DNA of 64,000 nucleotides from Gemmatimonadota bacterium (GTDB taxonomy: Bacteria; Gemmatimonadota; Gemmatimonadetes; Gemmatimonadales; GWC2-71-9): positions 496,001 to 560,000 of the forward strand of contig JADJPD010000001.1 of the NCBI GenBank assembly GCA_016713435.1, in the 5' to 3' direction. A program made the position numbers and the translations under genes. The notes beneath the pieces were generated by a model. The model did not search any database. It worked only from the letters and a program-made list of their open reading frames with translations, and had not been told where the DNA came from. Shown in pieces: positions 26,573 through 35,242 of this stretch (position 1 is its first letter; every line of letters begins with the position of its first letter).

Positions 26573-27339
26573 CGGCTCACGCCCCCTCCGACCCCTGGGG
26601 GAACGGCCGGCCCCTCCCGGCCGGGGCTGCTGCAGCAGTGGGTCTCCCCGGCTCTTCAGCGCCCCCGCCATCGGCCCGCTTCGTCACCTCTGGGGCTATG
26701 GCGCTCTTGCCCACGGCCCCCAGCCCTCCGACAAAGTCCGCACCGGCACTTTCGCCTCGTCCTCCGGCGCTTTGGCCTGGCCTACGCCACCTGCGGCCCA
26801 GCGCCACCGTTCCTCGGGTTCCCCGCCCCTCTAGGCCCCGCTGCTACGGTGCTAGGCCCGACCTGCCGTCCGCTCTGGCGCCGATGCCCCTACGACACTC
26901 ACCCGACTGGCCACCCCGACTCATGACCCGGACCCCTCCGGTCCTCGAGCGGGAGGCTACGGCTCGCCTGGCGCCTCTGGCTACGGCACACCGATACCGC
27001 GACGGCCCCCTCGGCGGAATGTTCCCTCTCCCGGCACTCTCCTTCATGGCAGCGCACTTCCGCATGGCGACTCACCCTCGCCACCTGGCCAGCCCCTCCT
27101 GTGGCCTGGCGATCCCCTTCCGAAGGCTGTTCGTTGCCGCTCGGCCGGGAGATCCCATGCCGTTCCCTATCAAGCCTCCTGCCGCGGGGGCCTCCGCCGT
27201 GGCGGCACCGTCCACCTGGTCACGAGGGTCTGCTTGCGGTGAATGCGCGGGGTGAGGCGTTCCACTTTCCTGCTCCAGCACTCCTCGACGCCGCCCTCGC
27301 GGTGCGGCGAGTCGGGGCGCCGGATGCCCCTCAATGGCA
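26573..27339. other. Intergenic region with no identifiable gene
   Basis: About 770 bases separate the ABC exporter from the next terminator. Open frames exist on both strands (for example plus 26638-27255 and minus 27072-27281), but they are Pro/Arg/Ala-rich, match no family I recognise and show no ribosome-binding sites. The stretch repeats short CTACGG and CTATGG motifs and seems less G+C-biased at third positions than nearby genes. It could be a decayed element or structured RNA; nothing specific is visible. Confidence 0.5.
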
Positions 27340-27372
27340 AAGCGGCCCGGGAGCAGAGCTCCCGGGCCGCTT
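27340..27372 (-). terminator. Terminator of the receptor-cargo-PorV operon
   Basis: A perfect 15-bp stem (27340-27354 with 27358-27372) closes an AGA loop 23 bases after the lipoprotein stop. On the minus strand a short TTT stretch follows the stem. Confidence 0.75.
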
Positions 27373-27395
27373 CTGTAACTGTCCCCGCCGGCGGA

Positions 27396-28493
27396 TTAGT
27401 GCGCGGTGAGGGTCACGGTGAACGACGTCGGGTCGACGTCGTTCGGCGGCGCGTAGAAGGCCGTGAAGGTCACCACCTGCACGTAGTAGGTGCCGGCGGT
27501 GAGATCCGCGGTGCAGGTCTCGAAGTTGGCGCCCGCAGCGCCGGTGCCGTGGGCGTCGCACGCGGCGCCGAGGCTGGTGCCGGCGTTGGACACGTCGGAG
27601 ATGTAGATGCCGAGGTCGGTGTTGTTGGTCCAGGTGCTGCTGATGTCGAAGGCCTGGTCGGTCGGCAGCACCAGCTTGTAGATCCGGCACGGCGCGCCGC
27701 CCGGGCCGCCGGTGCAGTCGGCGCTGGCGTTGAAGGTGCCGACGTCGGTCAGCGTGAACGCGCGGCCCGAGCCGTCCGCTGGCACGTAGATATCCGGCGC
27801 GGTGGCGATGGCGTCCGTGCCGTTGAAGGCGGTGATCGCCGGGCCCACGGTCTGGGTGGCGGCCGACAGCAGGTTCAAGCCGATGGAGGGCAGGTAGCCC
27901 ACCGCGATGCCCTGGATGTCGAAGTTGCCGTTGGTGACGGCATTGCCGAGGCGGATGGTCATGCTGCTCGAGTCCGCCGCGCGGCTCACCACGAACTGCT
28001 GGCTGCCACCGAAGATGATCTGGGTGCCGGGCAGGAACTTGAAGCCGGGCGCCGAGAGGTTGACCGTGTCGTTCACGTTGAAGCTCGCCGCGCCGAGCAC
28101 GAGCGGCACGTTGAGCGGCGACACCTTGACCGGCACGTCATAGCTCTTGCCGCCGGCCGTGAAGGTGACCGAGCTCGAGTCGATCGACAGGGCCGAGACC
28201 CGGAAGATCGAGGCGAGGCGGTTGTTGCCGAGGCCCGGGCGGTAGCCGATGGACTCGGCCACGGCCACCACGGCGCCGTCATTGGCGGTTGCCGAGAAGG
28301 CGGCCGGGAGGGCGTTGCCCTGGTCGTCCACGAGCTGCACCGTCACCGTCTGGCTGCTGCCGACGTTGATCTGGAGGAAGCCCGGGTCCACGATGACGTT
28401 GGCGCCCTTCTGCTCATCGGCGAGCGGGTTCCCGCTGCAGGCGGCCAGAGCGAACGCGGCCAGCGTCAGCGTGCCATACATCGAACTTTTCAT
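27396..28493 (-). CDS. Lipoprotein with a pre-peptidase C-terminal-like domain
   Basis: This 365-residue protein has a lipobox (ALAAC, then SGNPLADEQ). Extended beta-rich, Ig-like segments run to about residue 240. The last 120 residues, from AFTLTDVGTFNASADC to TAGTYYVQVVTF, resemble bacterial pre-peptidase C-terminal (PPC) domains found on secreted proteins. The ATG at 28493 is chosen because GAGGG lies 7 bases upstream; the ATG two codons earlier is too close. It is the last gene of the receptor-cargo-PorV-GWxTD series, so an extracellular or outer-membrane surface role is likely. No enzyme motif is seen. Confidence 0.75.
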   Translation of the reverse strand: MKSSMYGTLTLAAFALAACSGNPLADEQKGANVIVDPGFLQINVGSSQTVTVQLVDDQGNALPAAFSATANDGAVVAVAESIGYRPGLGNNRLASIFRVSALSIDSSSVTFTAGGKSYDVPVKVSPLNVPLVLGAASFNVNDTVNLSAPGFKFLPGTQIIFGGSQQFVVSRAADSSSMTIRLGNAVTNGNFDIQGIAVGYLPSIGLNLLSAATQTVGPAITAFNGTDAIATAPDIYVPADGSGRAFTLTDVGTFNASADCTGGPGGAPCRIYKLVLPTDQAFDISSTWTNNTDLGIYISDVSNAGTSLGAACDAHGTGAAGANFETCTADLTAGTYYVQVVTFTAFYAPPNDVDPTSFTVTLTAH

Positions 28494-28542
28494 GCTCATT
28501 CCCTCGTTGAAGGGTAGTGCGACCTGCGACGTCCGCCGGTCC

Positions 28543-29958
28543 TCAGCGGGGGGTGCGGTCACGAAGCCCCAGGTTGACGCCCAAGTAATCCTCAACTGCC
28601 TGAATCCCGTAGTACCCCAGCAGTTCGCTCCAGTCCGGCTTGCCGGGCTCGGTCACTTCGTTGGAGTAGACCAGGAGGTACGTCCCCAGCCGGCTCCGGT
28701 CGCCGAAGATGAACCAGCGTGCCTTGCCCGACGTGTACCGCCAGACCTCGAGCGCCGGGGTCCGTCCTTCCTCCGGACGACGCCACACTTCGTCCGGCTT
28801 GCCGAACCGCAGGAAGATGCGCCCGCGGTCGGTCCTCCAGCCTTGCACCCGGGTCCGGCCCGCCTCGCGGTACTGCTGGTCCGCCGCGCCGACCAGGGCG
28901 TAGAAGTCCTCGCGCACCTGGTTGACGCCGTCGTTCGGGTTCCGGTCCCGCTTGTTCCAGAACTGGGTCATCCAGCGCTGCTTGGCCTGGAGTGACAGGC
29001 CCTTGTAGCTGTTCAGCTCGCCCGACTGCGCGATGTACATCAGCGGCGCCTGCGCGCTGTCCAGCTGCGCTTCCGTCATGCCCCCGAAGTATGCCTCGTC
29101 GGGGTTGGTGCCGTTCCCGGCGGCCAGGGCGACGGGGACCTCGAGGTTCCGCACCGCGAAGGCCGCCTCCCGGGTGGTTTCCCGCCCGCCCAGCTGGATG
29201 GCCAGCGTGAGCCGGTAGGTCCCCTGCGGCAGCCCGGCGAGGTTCATCCCGCCGGTGAGGACGGAACCGCCGCCCTCCACCGCGAGCCGGCGGGGCCGGC
29301 CCTGGATCAGCACCTTGCCCGAATCATTGCTGACCTGGGCGGTGATTGTTGCCGTGTCCGCCTTGCCGCTGTAGGCCTCGAGCACGTAGTACAGCTCGGG
29401 CTTCTCCACCGGCAACCGGAGGTAGGGCGTCGCGGCGATGACGAGGTTGCCGTGCCGCCACTCGCCGCTCTTGGGCAGCGAGTCCTCCGGTTTGGCACTG
29501 CGTACGCTCCGGCTCACGACCAGGTCCGACGCCACCGGCGGGTCCGCAAACCCGACCAGGGTGGTGGAATCCCCGTGGACCGTGCCACTCACGGAATCCG
29601 TGACCCGGACGCCGAGGGTGTACCGGCCGGGGCCCACCGCGAACTCGAGGATCTCGAGTCCGGCCGCGCTGGCAACTTCCTCCACGGGAGTCGCCACCTG
29701 GCTCCAGCCCTGGTCCATGAGGACCTGGCCGGCGGTGTCCTTCACCGTCACGCTCATCCGGTAGTGGAGCTTCTGGTCAGTGCCGACGCGGAGGAGCCGG
29801 TAGGGCACCTCGACGAACGCCTTGACCAGGGTCTGCTTGTCACCCCGGAAGAGCCGGACCGTCTGCAGCAGGAGTTCCGGCTGGGCCGGGGCCTGCTGGG
29901 CGGCGAGGGGCCCGGCCAGCAGCAGGCCGAGCAATGCTGCGTGTTTCACTGCGTTCAC
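28543..29958 (-). CDS. GWxTD domain-containing exported protein
   Basis: This 471-residue protein has a signal peptide ending GPLAA, with Gln21 as the predicted first mature residue. The C-terminal region contains the name-giving motif as QGWRTDRGRIFLRFGKPDEV, preceded by KQRWMTQFWNKRDRNPND, both typical of the GWxTD family. Function is unknown, but the family is widespread in Gemmatimonadota, Acidobacteriota and related phyla, usually beside outer-membrane and type-IX-like genes, as here with PorV upstream. The N-terminal half is beta-rich without recognisable motifs. Confidence 0.88.
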   Translation of the reverse strand: MNAVKHAALLGLLLAGPLAAQQAPAQPELLLQTVRLFRGDKQTLVKAFVEVPYRLLRVGTDQKLHYRMSVTVKDTAGQVLMDQGWSQVATPVEEVASAAGLEILEFAVGPGRYTLGVRVTDSVSGTVHGDSTTLVGFADPPVASDLVVSRSVRSAKPEDSLPKSGEWRHGNLVIAATPYLRLPVEKPELYYVLEAYSGKADTATITAQVSNDSGKVLIQGRPRRLAVEGGGSVLTGGMNLAGLPQGTYRLTLAIQLGGRETTREAAFAVRNLEVPVALAAGNGTNPDEAYFGGMTEAQLDSAQAPLMYIAQSGELNSYKGLSLQAKQRWMTQFWNKRDRNPNDGVNQVREDFYALVGAADQQYREAGRTRVQGWRTDRGRIFLRFGKPDEVWRRPEEGRTPALEVWRYTSGKARWFIFGDRSRLGTYLLVYSNEVTEPGKPDWSELLGYYGIQAVEDYLGVNLGLRDRTPR

Positions 29959-30001
29959 CGGGCCCTCTGCCGTACAGCGTAGAACCAGGCTCCTGCCCCG
30001 C

Positions 30002-31123
30002 TTACCAGCCGAGGCTGAAGCTCACGAAGTGCGTGGGACCGAGCACGCCCATGTACTTGAAGGCGTAGTCGGCGCCGATCAGGAAGCTGCCCGTGTCGTA
30101 GAACAGGCCGCCACCCGCCGCGGTGCCCTGGAGGTTCTCCTCGTCGTTGAGCGCCGTGTCGAGGGTCGGGTCGCTGGCGTTGTTGCCCGGGGCCCAGGTG
30201 TAGCTGCCACGGACGGCCGCGCCGAAGCCCGAGCCGCCGAGGTTGCGCAGCGTCCACTCACCGGCGAAGCCGAAGCCCGCGCGGTTGTTGTTGGCCTGGT
30301 TGAACGAGCCGATGACGGTGATCTGGCTGTTCTTGCTCGTGGCCGGGAGGATGTCGTAGGCCAGCGCCACCTGGAAGATGGTGGGGAGCGAGAACGCCTT
30401 GGTCTTGAGCTCGACCGGGGCCTCTTCGCCCGTGCCGCTGGTGTCGCGCGGGACGGTGCGGTTCAGGTTGCCGCCCGAGTACGACATGGTGGTGCCGAGG
30501 TTCTGCAGGGTGAACCCGAGGCGAATCGGGTGCCCGTTCAGCTGGCTGTGGAAGTCCGTGCCGAAGTCGATGGCGAAGGCACGGCCGTTCACGGTGCCGA
30601 GCTGGTCGAAGATGCCCTTGGCCGTGACGCCGGCGCTGAAGCGGTCGCTGAACCGCTGGCCGTAGGTCACGCCCACGAACGTCTCGTTGACCGAGTAGGT
30701 CTCACCGGTGCCGTCCGGCTGCTCGACGGTGTACACCGGCTGGTCCTTGAACCCGAAGGTGCCGAGCTGGACGCCGAACACCTTGGAGTTGCCGCTGAAG
30801 GGGAAGCTGATGCCGCCCCAGGAGTAGCGGGTGTCGGCGACGTAATCGTAGGTGCCGATCACCACCGACGGCCGGGTGCCGAGGGCGGCGCCGGCGGGGT
30901 TGTAATAGAGCGCCGAGGCGTCCGTGGCCGTCGCCGCGTAGGAAGGACCGAGGGCGACGCCCCGGGCACCGCCGCCGAGCAGCAGGAATTCGGCGGAGGT
31001 GGTGCCGTAGGCGGTGTTGTCGTTGTTCCCCGGCTTGGTCTGCTGGGCGGCGGCGATCGTCGGCAGCCCGACGAGCGTCGCCCCGAGCAGCAGGAGCCAG
31101 GTGGAACGCGGAGTCCGCTTCAT
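30002..31123 (-). CDS. PorV/PorQ family outer-membrane beta-barrel protein
   Basis: This 373-residue barrel has a signal peptide ending PTIAAA, then Gln27-Gln28. It shows FLLLGGGARGVALGPSYAAT and DASALYYNPAGAALG, the signature opening of PorV/PorQ proteins, and a C-terminal strand ending FVSFSLGW with a terminal aromatic residue as in barrel proteins. In Bacteroidota, PorV caps the SprA side gate and shuttles type IX cargo to the attachment complex. It directly follows a cargo-like gene in the same operon and sprA is 17 kb away. A role with SprA is inferred. GGGAGA precedes the ATG. Confidence 0.88.
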   Translation of the reverse strand: MKRTPRSTWLLLLGATLVGLPTIAAAQQTKPGNNDNTAYGTTSAEFLLLGGGARGVALGPSYAATATDASALYYNPAGAALGTRPSVVIGTYDYVADTRYSWGGISFPFSGNSKVFGVQLGTFGFKDQPVYTVEQPDGTGETYSVNETFVGVTYGQRFSDRFSAGVTAKGIFDQLGTVNGRAFAIDFGTDFHSQLNGHPIRLGFTLQNLGTTMSYSGGNLNRTVPRDTSGTGEEAPVELKTKAFSLPTIFQVALAYDILPATSKNSQITVIGSFNQANNNRAGFGFAGEWTLRNLGGSGFGAAVRGSYTWAPGNNASDPTLDTALNDEENLQGTAAGGGLFYDTGSFLIGADYAFKYMGVLGPTHFVSFSLGW

Positions 31124-31148
31124 AGCTTCGTGTCTCCCAGTGGAGGAT

Positions 31149-31171
31149 GGCCGGGGGACGAGCCCCCGGCC
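31149..31171 (-). terminator. Intercistronic hairpin between the cargo-like gene and PorV
   Basis: A 9-bp perfect stem (31149-31157 with 31163-31171) around ACGAG lies 11 bases past the cargo-like stop and 26 bases before the PorV start. With no T-run it is more likely an attenuator or 3'-end protector than a full terminator. Confidence 0.5.
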
Positions 31172-31181
31172 CGTGGGCTCG

Positions 31182-34100
31182 TTACTGCGCGAAGTTGACG
31201 ATGGTCATGCGCCCAACCCGGCGCGCATCGCCAGACTCGATGTGATAGAAGTAGACACCGCTCGCCACGAACTGCCCATTGCGGTTCCGGACGTCCCACG
31301 TGAGCTCGTTGGACACCGCGCTGTTGTGCTCCAGCACGCGGACCAGCACGCCGCTCGCCGAGTAGATCCGGATGATCGCCTGCGTGGGCAGGTTGATGAA
31401 CTTGATGATCTTGGTGTCGTTCGACGGCTCGAGCGTCGTGGTGACGTAGTAGGGATCCGGGACGGGGTGCACGTTGTCCAGGAGCTTCTTCGTCGCCGCC
31501 ACCTGCGCGTTCGCCGTAGTGAAGGCGATCTGCAGGCTCGCGCCCACCGCCTGGAACGGCCGCGGGTACGCCACGAACGAGTACGGCCCGTCGTCGCCCG
31601 CCGCGCCGACCGCGCCGCCGCCGCCGCCGATGGCGCCGACGTAGTCGCGGAGCGTCCACACCGCGCCGGTGGCCGGGAGGGCCGCCGCCTGGAACATGTA
31701 GAGCCCGCCCGGCATGGCCAGCGCGAAGCCGGTGCCGGTGTTGGTGCTGGTGCGGACGTCCGTCTGGGTGCCCGCGTAGTGCACGATGGCGCCGATCTGC
31801 GCGACGCTGTCGAGCGCGTACAGGGGGCCGTCGCCCAGGGTGGCCGTGCCGCAGGTGATGCGGGTCTGCGGCCCGGGGAGGCTCCGCAGCGGCTCGACGC
31901 AGCCGAAGTCGGTGATCGACAGCTCGGTGCGGCGGTCGAAGTTGATGTTGGTGCCGAAGGTCTGGGTGGCCGCCGTGTTCAGGATGCCCCAGGTCGGGCC
32001 GACGCGCGAGCCGAACGGGATCACGACGTCGTGGGTGACGTCGATCACGCTGTCGATCTTGCCGCCCGCACCCCAGTACACGCTCATGTCCGCCGCGCGC
32101 TTCGAGGCCCCGAGCACACCGGCCACGTCGCGCCAGTTGTTGCCGACGGTCTGGTAGCCCATGACCTGGTGGATCACCTCGACGCCCGCCAGCGAGCCGG
32201 CGTTGTTCCAGCCGCCGTTGGTGACGCCACCCACCACGCCGCGATTGGCGATGGTGCCCGGCGCGAAGTTCTGGTTGTTGCCGCGCGTCGGGTGCGGGTA
32301 GGTCTCGTTGGCGCCGTCGAACCAGCGCGCGCCGTTGTAGTCGCAGGCGCCGGCGACGAAGTCCGCCGCGCCGTTGACGCAGCCACGGCCCCACTCGCTG
32401 GTGTAGTAGTTGCCCGGGATCGAGTGGGTGACCGAGCCGAGCAGCTTGTAGCCCGCGCCACCGCCGTACTTGGCCGCCAGCGTCGGGTCGAGCTGCACGG
32501 CGTCATACAGGCCGCTCGTGCTGTGCTCCACCGAGGTGGCGTCCTGGTCGAGCGACGTGGTGAAGCGGAAGGTGTCCGTGCCCGAGATCGCGCCCCAGTG
32601 ATAGGTCGCGGGGATCGCGTTGTAGGCCGACCCCGGCTCGATGTCCTCGAGCAGCAGCTTGACCGCACCCGACGCCGGGAGCACCTGCGGCAGGAACGCC
32701 GCGAGGCTGATGGTGGCGCCATCGGCGGGCGGGAACGGCCCGCTGAAGGTGCCGTTGGTGGCATCGATGGTCGGCACGGTGCCGGCCGGCAGCGGCCCAT
32801 TGCGGCCCGCCACCACCACGTTGCCCAGGGCACCCGAGCTCGAGGTGTTGGCCGGCGCGCGCTGCGGCACGACGCGCTTCGGGCCGGTGCGCTGCGACTC
32901 GAGGCTGGTGTTGCCCGAGCGGACCGAGTTCACGTCGAACGCGGTGACCATGTAGTAGTAGTTCTGGCCGTTCTGCACGCCGCAGCCGTTGCAGGCGCCC
33001 GCCTCATCCGTGAAGATGTACGGGACGCCGGTCCCCGAGAGCGCCGGGTAGCCGCTGGCGCCGCCAGTGACCGCCGTGTCCACCTCGGCCGCATATGCCA
33101 CGGCACCGCTCGGCACGACCCGCTTGTGCTGCGTGATCGGGGCGTCGAGCGAGATGGTGCGCGGCGCGGTGAGCGGGACGCCGGCCGGGTTGGTGCCGGC
33201 CGCGGTGCAGCTCACGTAGACCCCAAGGTCCGGGGCGCAGTCCGTGAAGCCCTGCGCGTCCACGGTGTTCACCTGCCCGGTCACGTCGATGAAGACGTCG
33301 TTCTGGATGTCGAACTGGGCCAGCAGCGTGAGGCCCGAGGCCTCCGCACGACGGCCACGATAGACGCGATAGCCAGCCACGTCGAAGCGGCGGTAGTTCG
33401 GGTCCGAGGCCGAGCTGTAGTTGTCGCCGGTGGTCTCGGTCTCCGACGGCTGCCAGACGATGGTGACCTTCTTGTCGCCCGGGATCGCGAAGAAGTTCGG
33501 CGCCTTGGGCGGGGTCGGCTGGACGAAGCGGAGGTCGAAGATCTCCTGCGCCACCTGCGCGTTGCCGAGCAGCGAGCCCGGGACGGCGTCGATGTCGTAG
33601 GTGTTGAACAGGCCGTCAGCGGCCCCGCCGAGCTTGCCGAGGTCGCCCTTGTAGCCGGCCCAGCCGGTGATGGTGTCGATGGTGTTGACGCCGGCCTGCG
33701 CCGTCGCCGGGTCCGCCATGCGGAGCAGCGAGCCCGTGGGATCCTGCGGACGGACGGTGGCGCAGTTCGGGGCCTGGCAGGCGCCCGACTTCACCGGGGC
33801 GGCGAACACGTACGCCACCGCGATCGAGCTGTAGTCACCCGCGGCCACGGTGAGCGGGCCGGAGGACTGGAAGAACCGCATGTCCGCCGACGTGCCCTGG
33901 TTGATGTAGCAGATCTTGGTGACCTGGACGTTGCCGACGTTGCAGATGTCGTCGCCCTGCGCCGGGTCCACCGTGCCGCTCAGGTAGCGGTAGAGCGCCT
34001 GCGTGTTGCGCGGGTCGGAGAACTGCCCGCCGTTCGAGGTGCTGCCGAAGAGGGTCAGGCCCACTTCCTGCCCATTCACTTCCGGGCTCTTCAGGTACTT

Positions 34101-35162
34101 CACGCCGATGAAGCCCGAGCCGGCAAAGAACGGGTTCTTGTAGATCGTCGGGTCGAAGCTCCAGCTGCCCGGCGCCGTGAACTGATAGTGATAGGTGTAA
34201 CCCATCGCCATCGGCACGTTCACGCCGGCGTAGTTGTTGCCCGACGCCTCGACCGTCACGTCCATGTCCGCGCCGAAGGCGAGGTACATGTCCTGGAGGG
34301 TGTAGCCCCCGTCCGGCAGGGTGGCGCCCTTCGCGCGGTTCAGCGCGAGGAAGTTGTCGCCCGCGTCCTCGAGGTAGCTCCGGATGCGGGTCGGGGCCTG
34401 CGCGTACGCGCCCGAGCTGCTGGCCGCGGTGACGTTGTAGAACGTGAAGATGAAGAACATCAGGTCGTTCTTGCCGGGCGTGTTGTACGCCAGGCCGCGG
34501 GTCTCGACCAGGATGCCGAGCGGGTGGGTGCGGCCGCCCGAGAGCGACGGGTCGCCTTCCCAGCTCAGGAACCAGATGTCGTTGTCCGACGCGGTCGGAC
34601 GGCCCTGCAGGTCGATCGAGTAGAGCGACGACGCCTTGTCCAGCGGGTTGCTGCAGGCCGTCACGGCCTTCGGGTCGGAGCCCGAGAGGTCCGCGGTGGT
34701 CTGCGTCGGGTCGCACGGCACGTAGGCGGCCGCCGGCCAGTTGGCCGCGTCCGCCGGGTCGCCGCTGTTGTAGATCTCGGTGATCTGCTGGCCGTTGCCG
34801 CCGCCCCGGGCGTTGAAGAAGAAGGCGCCGTCGATGCTGCCGGCCCAGCTGTTGCCGGCGCTCGCGGGATCGACCTTGCCGGCGATCTGGAGGCCAGTGT
34901 TGAAGATGTACTGGTTGTTGGTGCCCGCCGGCCAGTAGCCGCCACCGATGGTGGAGCTTTCCGCCGTGCAGATCTGGCCCGAGGAGGCCAGGAAGCACTG
35001 GGTGCGGTTGCCAACCCAGCGGAAGGCTGCGCGCGTGAACAGCCGGAAGCCCGGCGCGGGAGCGCCAGGAGCCGGCTTCGCGGCGAGCGGGGCAGCCGAG
35101 CCGAACGCAATCGCGAGGAGCGCGATCAGCAGGGCGCCTTTCTTACGACCCAGAACGTGCAT
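31182..35162 (-). CDS. Large secreted protein with a type-IX-like C-terminal sorting domain
   Basis: This 1,326-residue exported protein has a signal peptide ending APLAA and then Lys. The body contains beta-sandwich segments resembling fibronectin type III (for example RRFDVAGYRVYRGRR near the middle). The final 90 residues run from INLPTQAIIRIYSASGVLV through VASGVYFYHIESGDARRVGR to MTIVNFAQ, the pattern of type A sorting/FlgD-like C-terminal domains that direct cargo through SprA. The ATG at 35162 is preceded by CCGGAG at good spacing. It lies between a TonB-dependent receptor and PorV. No catalytic motif is seen; an adhesin or surface-layer-like role is possible. Confidence 0.78.
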   Translation of the reverse strand: MHVLGRKKGALLIALLAIAFGSAAPLAAKPAPGAPAPGFRLFTRAAFRWVGNRTQCFLASSGQICTAESSTIGGGYWPAGTNNQYIFNTGLQIAGKVDPASAGNSWAGSIDGAFFFNARGGGNGQQITEIYNSGDPADAANWPAAAYVPCDPTQTTADLSGSDPKAVTACSNPLDKASSLYSIDLQGRPTASDNDIWFLSWEGDPSLSGGRTHPLGILVETRGLAYNTPGKNDLMFFIFTFYNVTAASSSGAYAQAPTRIRSYLEDAGDNFLALNRAKGATLPDGGYTLQDMYLAFGADMDVTVEASGNNYAGVNVPMAMGYTYHYQFTAPGSWSFDPTIYKNPFFAGSGFIGVKYLKSPEVNGQEVGLTLFGSTSNGGQFSDPRNTQALYRYLSGTVDPAQGDDICNVGNVQVTKICYINQGTSADMRFFQSSGPLTVAAGDYSSIAVAYVFAAPVKSGACQAPNCATVRPQDPTGSLLRMADPATAQAGVNTIDTITGWAGYKGDLGKLGGAADGLFNTYDIDAVPGSLLGNAQVAQEIFDLRFVQPTPPKAPNFFAIPGDKKVTIVWQPSETETTGDNYSSASDPNYRRFDVAGYRVYRGRRAEASGLTLLAQFDIQNDVFIDVTGQVNTVDAQGFTDCAPDLGVYVSCTAAGTNPAGVPLTAPRTISLDAPITQHKRVVPSGAVAYAAEVDTAVTGGASGYPALSGTGVPYIFTDEAGACNGCGVQNGQNYYYMVTAFDVNSVRSGNTSLESQRTGPKRVVPQRAPANTSSSGALGNVVVAGRNGPLPAGTVPTIDATNGTFSGPFPPADGATISLAAFLPQVLPASGAVKLLLEDIEPGSAYNAIPATYHWGAISGTDTFRFTTSLDQDATSVEHSTSGLYDAVQLDPTLAAKYGGGAGYKLLGSVTHSIPGNYYTSEWGRGCVNGAADFVAGACDYNGARWFDGANETYPHPTRGNNQNFAPGTIANRGVVGGVTNGGWNNAGSLAGVEVIHQVMGYQTVGNNWRDVAGVLGASKRAADMSVYWGAGGKIDSVIDVTHDVVIPFGSRVGPTWGILNTAATQTFGTNINFDRRTELSITDFGCVEPLRSLPGPQTRITCGTATLGDGPLYALDSVAQIGAIVHYAGTQTDVRTSTNTGTGFALAMPGGLYMFQAAALPATGAVWTLRDYVGAIGGGGGAVGAAGDDGPYSFVAYPRPFQAVGASLQIAFTTANAQVAATKKLLDNVHPVPDPYYVTTTLEPSNDTKIIKFINLPTQAIIRIYSASGVLVRVLEHNSAVSNELTWDVRNRNGQFVASGVYFYHIESGDARRVGRMTIVNFAQ

Positions 35163-35196
35163 GTGGGTGTCTCCGGAGGTAGTGGCCCGCTCCCGT

Positions 35197-35221
35197 GCCG
35201 CGGGTCGGGAAGACCCGCGGC
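35197..35221 (-). terminator. Intercistronic hairpin between the receptor and cargo-like gene
   Basis: A 10-bp perfect stem (35197-35206 with 35212-35221) surrounds GGGAA, 21 bases past the receptor stop. Its position and lack of a T-run parallel the hairpin at 31149-31171, suggesting differential expression within one operon. Confidence 0.5.
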
Positions 35222-35242
35222 CGGGAACCGGGACGCTGCTTG

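Noticed and set aside
26638..27255. Possible 205-residue protein or group II intron relic
   Set aside because: The protein is Pro/Ala/Arg-rich without domain features. I looked for an intron domain V hairpin and reverse-transcriptase motifs and saw none.
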